Positions 5,480-6,529 of a stretch of 6,529 nt of DNA are shown piece after piece. The stretch comes from JBKJTP01 sp046590195. GTDB taxonomy: Bacteria; Bacteroidota; Ignavibacteria; Palsa-1295. The stretch's first letter is position 1, and each line of letters starts with the position of its first letter. Under the pieces are notes generated by a model that saw nothing but the letters and a program-made list of their open reading frames with translations, had not been told where the DNA came from and made no database searches. Location of the stretch: the NCBI GenBank assembly GCA_046590195.1, contig JBKJTP010000075.1, positions 1-6,529 of the forward strand. The letters are read 5' to 3'. The translations under genes were made by a program, and so were the position numbers.

Positions 5480-5651
5480 TGAATCGTGACCTTTCGGCTT
5501 CTGATTCCTCGTGGTTCCACCGGGCTTTTTGCGAGCGGCTTGGGCCATTCGCAAACACTCTGGGTCAGATTAGGCTTTCGCGCATTTCCGCAGGCTCATG
5601 TGAGGTCAGCCTTCGGATCTGTCTGCGGTTGGTAGCCGCAGCAACTTCTGT
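5430..5651 (-). promoter_or_regulatory. T-box riboswitch in the thrS leader
   Basis: A T-box senses the charging state of its cognate tRNA. Read on the minus strand, GGTGGAACCACG (5521 to 5510) matches the T-box core GGUGGNACCRCG at every position. It sits in an antiterminator. GCCCGG (5525-5520) pairs with CCGAGC (5475-5470) with one C-A mismatch. UGGAACC forms the 7-nt bulge that would bind the tRNA acceptor end. CG plus tandem G-A mismatches plus GAAUC (to 5503) pair with GAUUC (5485-5481) plus AG plus CG. The CCGAGC strand is also the 5' arm of the terminator, so the two folds exclude each other. Just upstream, TTTGCGA/TCGCAAA (5555-5549 and 5534-5528) makes a hairpin in the stem III position. 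About 95 nt of structured RNA precede it, where stem I should be. ACC (Thr) triplets occur at 5563-5565, 5604-5606 and 5631-5633; I could not decide which is the specifier. Confidence 0.85.
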
Positions 5652-5658
5652 ACTGTAT

Positions 5659-5686
5659 ATCGTAGCAGAATCGGCTATTTTGTAAA
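5659..5686 (-). promoter_or_regulatory. Promoter of the thrS T-box leader
   Basis: On the minus strand TTTACA (5686-5681) is followed after 16 nt by TACGAT (5664-5659), with TG two bases before it, giving an extended -10. Predicted start near 5651-5653 gives a leader of about 280 nt before thrS, suitable for a complete T-box. Confidence 0.6.
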
Positions 5687-5713
5687 GATTCGCAAGGTGC
5701 AGCTGGACGAATC
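5687..5713. repeat. Inverted repeat between the divergent promoters
   Basis: GATTCG (5687-5692) and CGAATC (5708-5713) are exact reverse complements with centres 21 bp apart, about two helical turns. They lie between the -35 boxes of the thrS leader promoter and the membrane fusion protein promoter. An operator role is possible, but a 6-bp dyad can occur by chance. Confidence 0.35.
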
Positions 5714-5724
5714 AATAAGAAAAG

Positions 5725-5752
5725 TTGATAAAAGGGCTAATACACATATAAT
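5725..5752 (+). promoter_or_regulatory. Promoter of the membrane fusion protein gene, leaderless arrangement
   Basis: TTGATA (5725-5730) and consensus TATAAT (5747-5752) are 16 nt apart. The expected +1, seven bases after the last T, is A5759, the first base of the ATG. The mRNA is therefore predicted to have no 5' leader. Confidence 0.75.
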
Positions 5753-5758
5753 GAAAGA

Positions 5759-6529
5759 ATGTCTATATTTACCTATATAAAAACCCATGCGGTTCTTGTT
5801 GCCCTTATTGTTCTCGTCGCAGTAGCAGGATCAGTCACCGCCGGAAGGGGCGGTACGAAGAAGCCGACTGATGAAACTGGCACATCGGGCACGCCGCAAG
5901 TCGTCCTCGTCGAAGCTCGAACATTCCGTGCGGGCGTCTCTACCGTATCTGCCGACGGCATCGTCGAATCCGTCTCTCAGGTCGATATCAAGAGCCAGCT
6001 GTCAGCGCCGCTTTCTGCTGTCCATGTCGCTATCGGCGATACCGTCGCTGCTGGCCAGAGAATAGCTGAATTGCAGAATGCTGATATCCGCGCGCAGCTC
6101 GAGCAAGCTCGAGCTTCAGTATCGCTTGCGCAGGGGCAGTATTATACCGGCGGAGTCTCTCTTCAGTCGGCGCGGAAGGGCATCATCGACAAGATGAATG
6201 ACGGGTACTCGAAGGCGGATGATGCTGTGCACAATCAGGTCGACCAATTCCTCTACAATAACGCTGCCGGAGTGCGAGCGCTCGGAGATACCATTGCTGA
6301 TCCGAAACTCGCTGATATGATCCGCGATACACGTCTCGGACTCGATGCAGAATTCACTGTATGGAAGAAGAGTCTCGACAGCATATCAGCAACATCTACC
6401 GAAGCTGATCTTGATGCTTCGGTTCAGATATCAGAACGCACGCTTGATTCTGTAAGCAAGCTTCTCGAATACGTTTCTCAGGCACTCAATAAGACAGCAG
6501 AGGGTGCGACATCCGATATCATCACAGTC
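5759..6529 (+). CDS. HlyD/RND-type membrane fusion protein (periplasmic adaptor of an efflux or export pump), 3' partial
   Basis: The frame stays open for 257 codons to the window end, so the C-terminus is missing. It starts MSIFTYIKTHAVLVALIVLV: one membrane anchor (about 10-28) with no lipobox cysteine. Residues 62-108 are the first half of a biotinyl/lipoyl-like barrel-sandwich domain (ADGIVESVSQVDIKSQLSAP, then IGDTVAAGQRIAELQNADI). From about 109 a long helical region begins (RAQLEQARASVSLAQ), the first arm of the alpha-hairpin. It contains a Tyr-x-x-Ala-Asp-Asp-Ala-Val segment (150-157). Such adaptors connect an inner-membrane ABC or RND transporter to the outside; the transporter gene would be expected downstream, beyond the window. 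The hairpin exceeds 145 residues without reaching the second lipoyl half, which is long for the family. The start is fixed by an in-frame TAA at 5738 with no other start codon between, and there is no Shine-Dalgarno. Confidence 0.88.
   Translation, partial: MSIFTYIKTHAVLVALIVLVAVAGSVTAGRGGTKKPTDETGTSGTPQVVLVEARTFRAGVSTVSADGIVESVSQVDIKSQLSAPLSAVHVAIGDTVAAGQRIAELQNADIRAQLEQARASVSLAQGQYYTGGVSLQSARKGIIDKMNDGYSKADDAVHNQVDQFLYNNAAGVRALGDTIADPKLADMIRDTRLGLDAEFTVWKKSLDSISATSTEADLDASVQISERTLDSVSKLLEYVSQALNKTAEGATSDIITV

Noticed and set aside
5413..5685. 90-aa open frame on the plus strand
   Set aside because: It is antisense to the T-box leader and has no ribosome binding site or protein-like composition. 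The structure on the minus strand explains the region.
5430..5690. RNase P RNA, tmRNA or SRP RNA in the structured region upstream of thrS
   Set aside because: None of their conserved motifs could be found on either strand, while the T-box core and the antiterminator/terminator pair explain the downstream half.
1..6529. CRISPR array, insertion sequence, phage or defence system
   Set aside because: No regularly spaced repeats, transposase, integrase or defence domain were seen in any frame. The only long repeats are terminators, domain repeats and the 16-bp hairpin.

Overview
The window looks like chromosomal DNA from a bacterium of the Candidate Phyla Radiation, most likely Candidatus Patescibacteria/Parcubacteria. 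This is inference from gene content: a Ser/Thr-rich surface protein built from DUF5011-type and cadherin-like beta-sandwich repeats, a DUF5671-like membrane protein ending in a pilin-like domain, an ABC/RND-type membrane fusion protein with the form common in these genomes, a ThrRS without the N-terminal TGS domain, and a tRNA without an encoded CCA. Standard code is used (TGA acts as stop).

Layout, left to right. (1) 2-1273 (+): 3' part of a large secreted, membrane-anchored surface protein, closed by a strong terminator (1301-1336). (2) 1337-1840: a promoter with an extended -10 (1385-1411), a small one-helix cationic membrane ORF of uncertain start, and a terminator. (3) 1841-2003: tRNA-Ile(GAU) with its own promoter and terminator. 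(4) 2004-2435: a 92-aa protein of unknown function with a good ribosome binding site, repeated sequence in its leader, a perfect 16-bp hairpin inside the end of its coding sequence, and a terminator. (5) 2464-3458: a five-helix membrane protein with a pilin-like external domain, apparently read from a leaderless mRNA. (6) 3466-3498: a bidirectional terminator shared with the convergent gene. (7) 3525-5369 (-): thrS, threonyl-tRNA synthetase. (8) 5430-5686 (-): the thrS leader, which carries a T-box riboswitch. It shows the 12-nt T-box core, an antiterminator mutually exclusive with a long UUCG-capped terminator, an upstream hairpin in the stem III position and its own promoter. (9) 5725-6529 (+): divergent promoter and a membrane fusion protein (periplasmic adaptor) gene cut by the window end, again leaderless.

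The genes do not form one pathway. Almost every gene has its own promoter and terminator. The most informative regulatory logic is in the thrS leader: uncharged tRNA-Thr would stabilise the antiterminator and switch thrS on, and charged tRNA would allow termination. The best-supported oddities are the T-box in this lineage with an unclear specifier, two -10 boxes placed so that transcription starts at the start codon, and the perfect hairpin in the 92-aa ORF.
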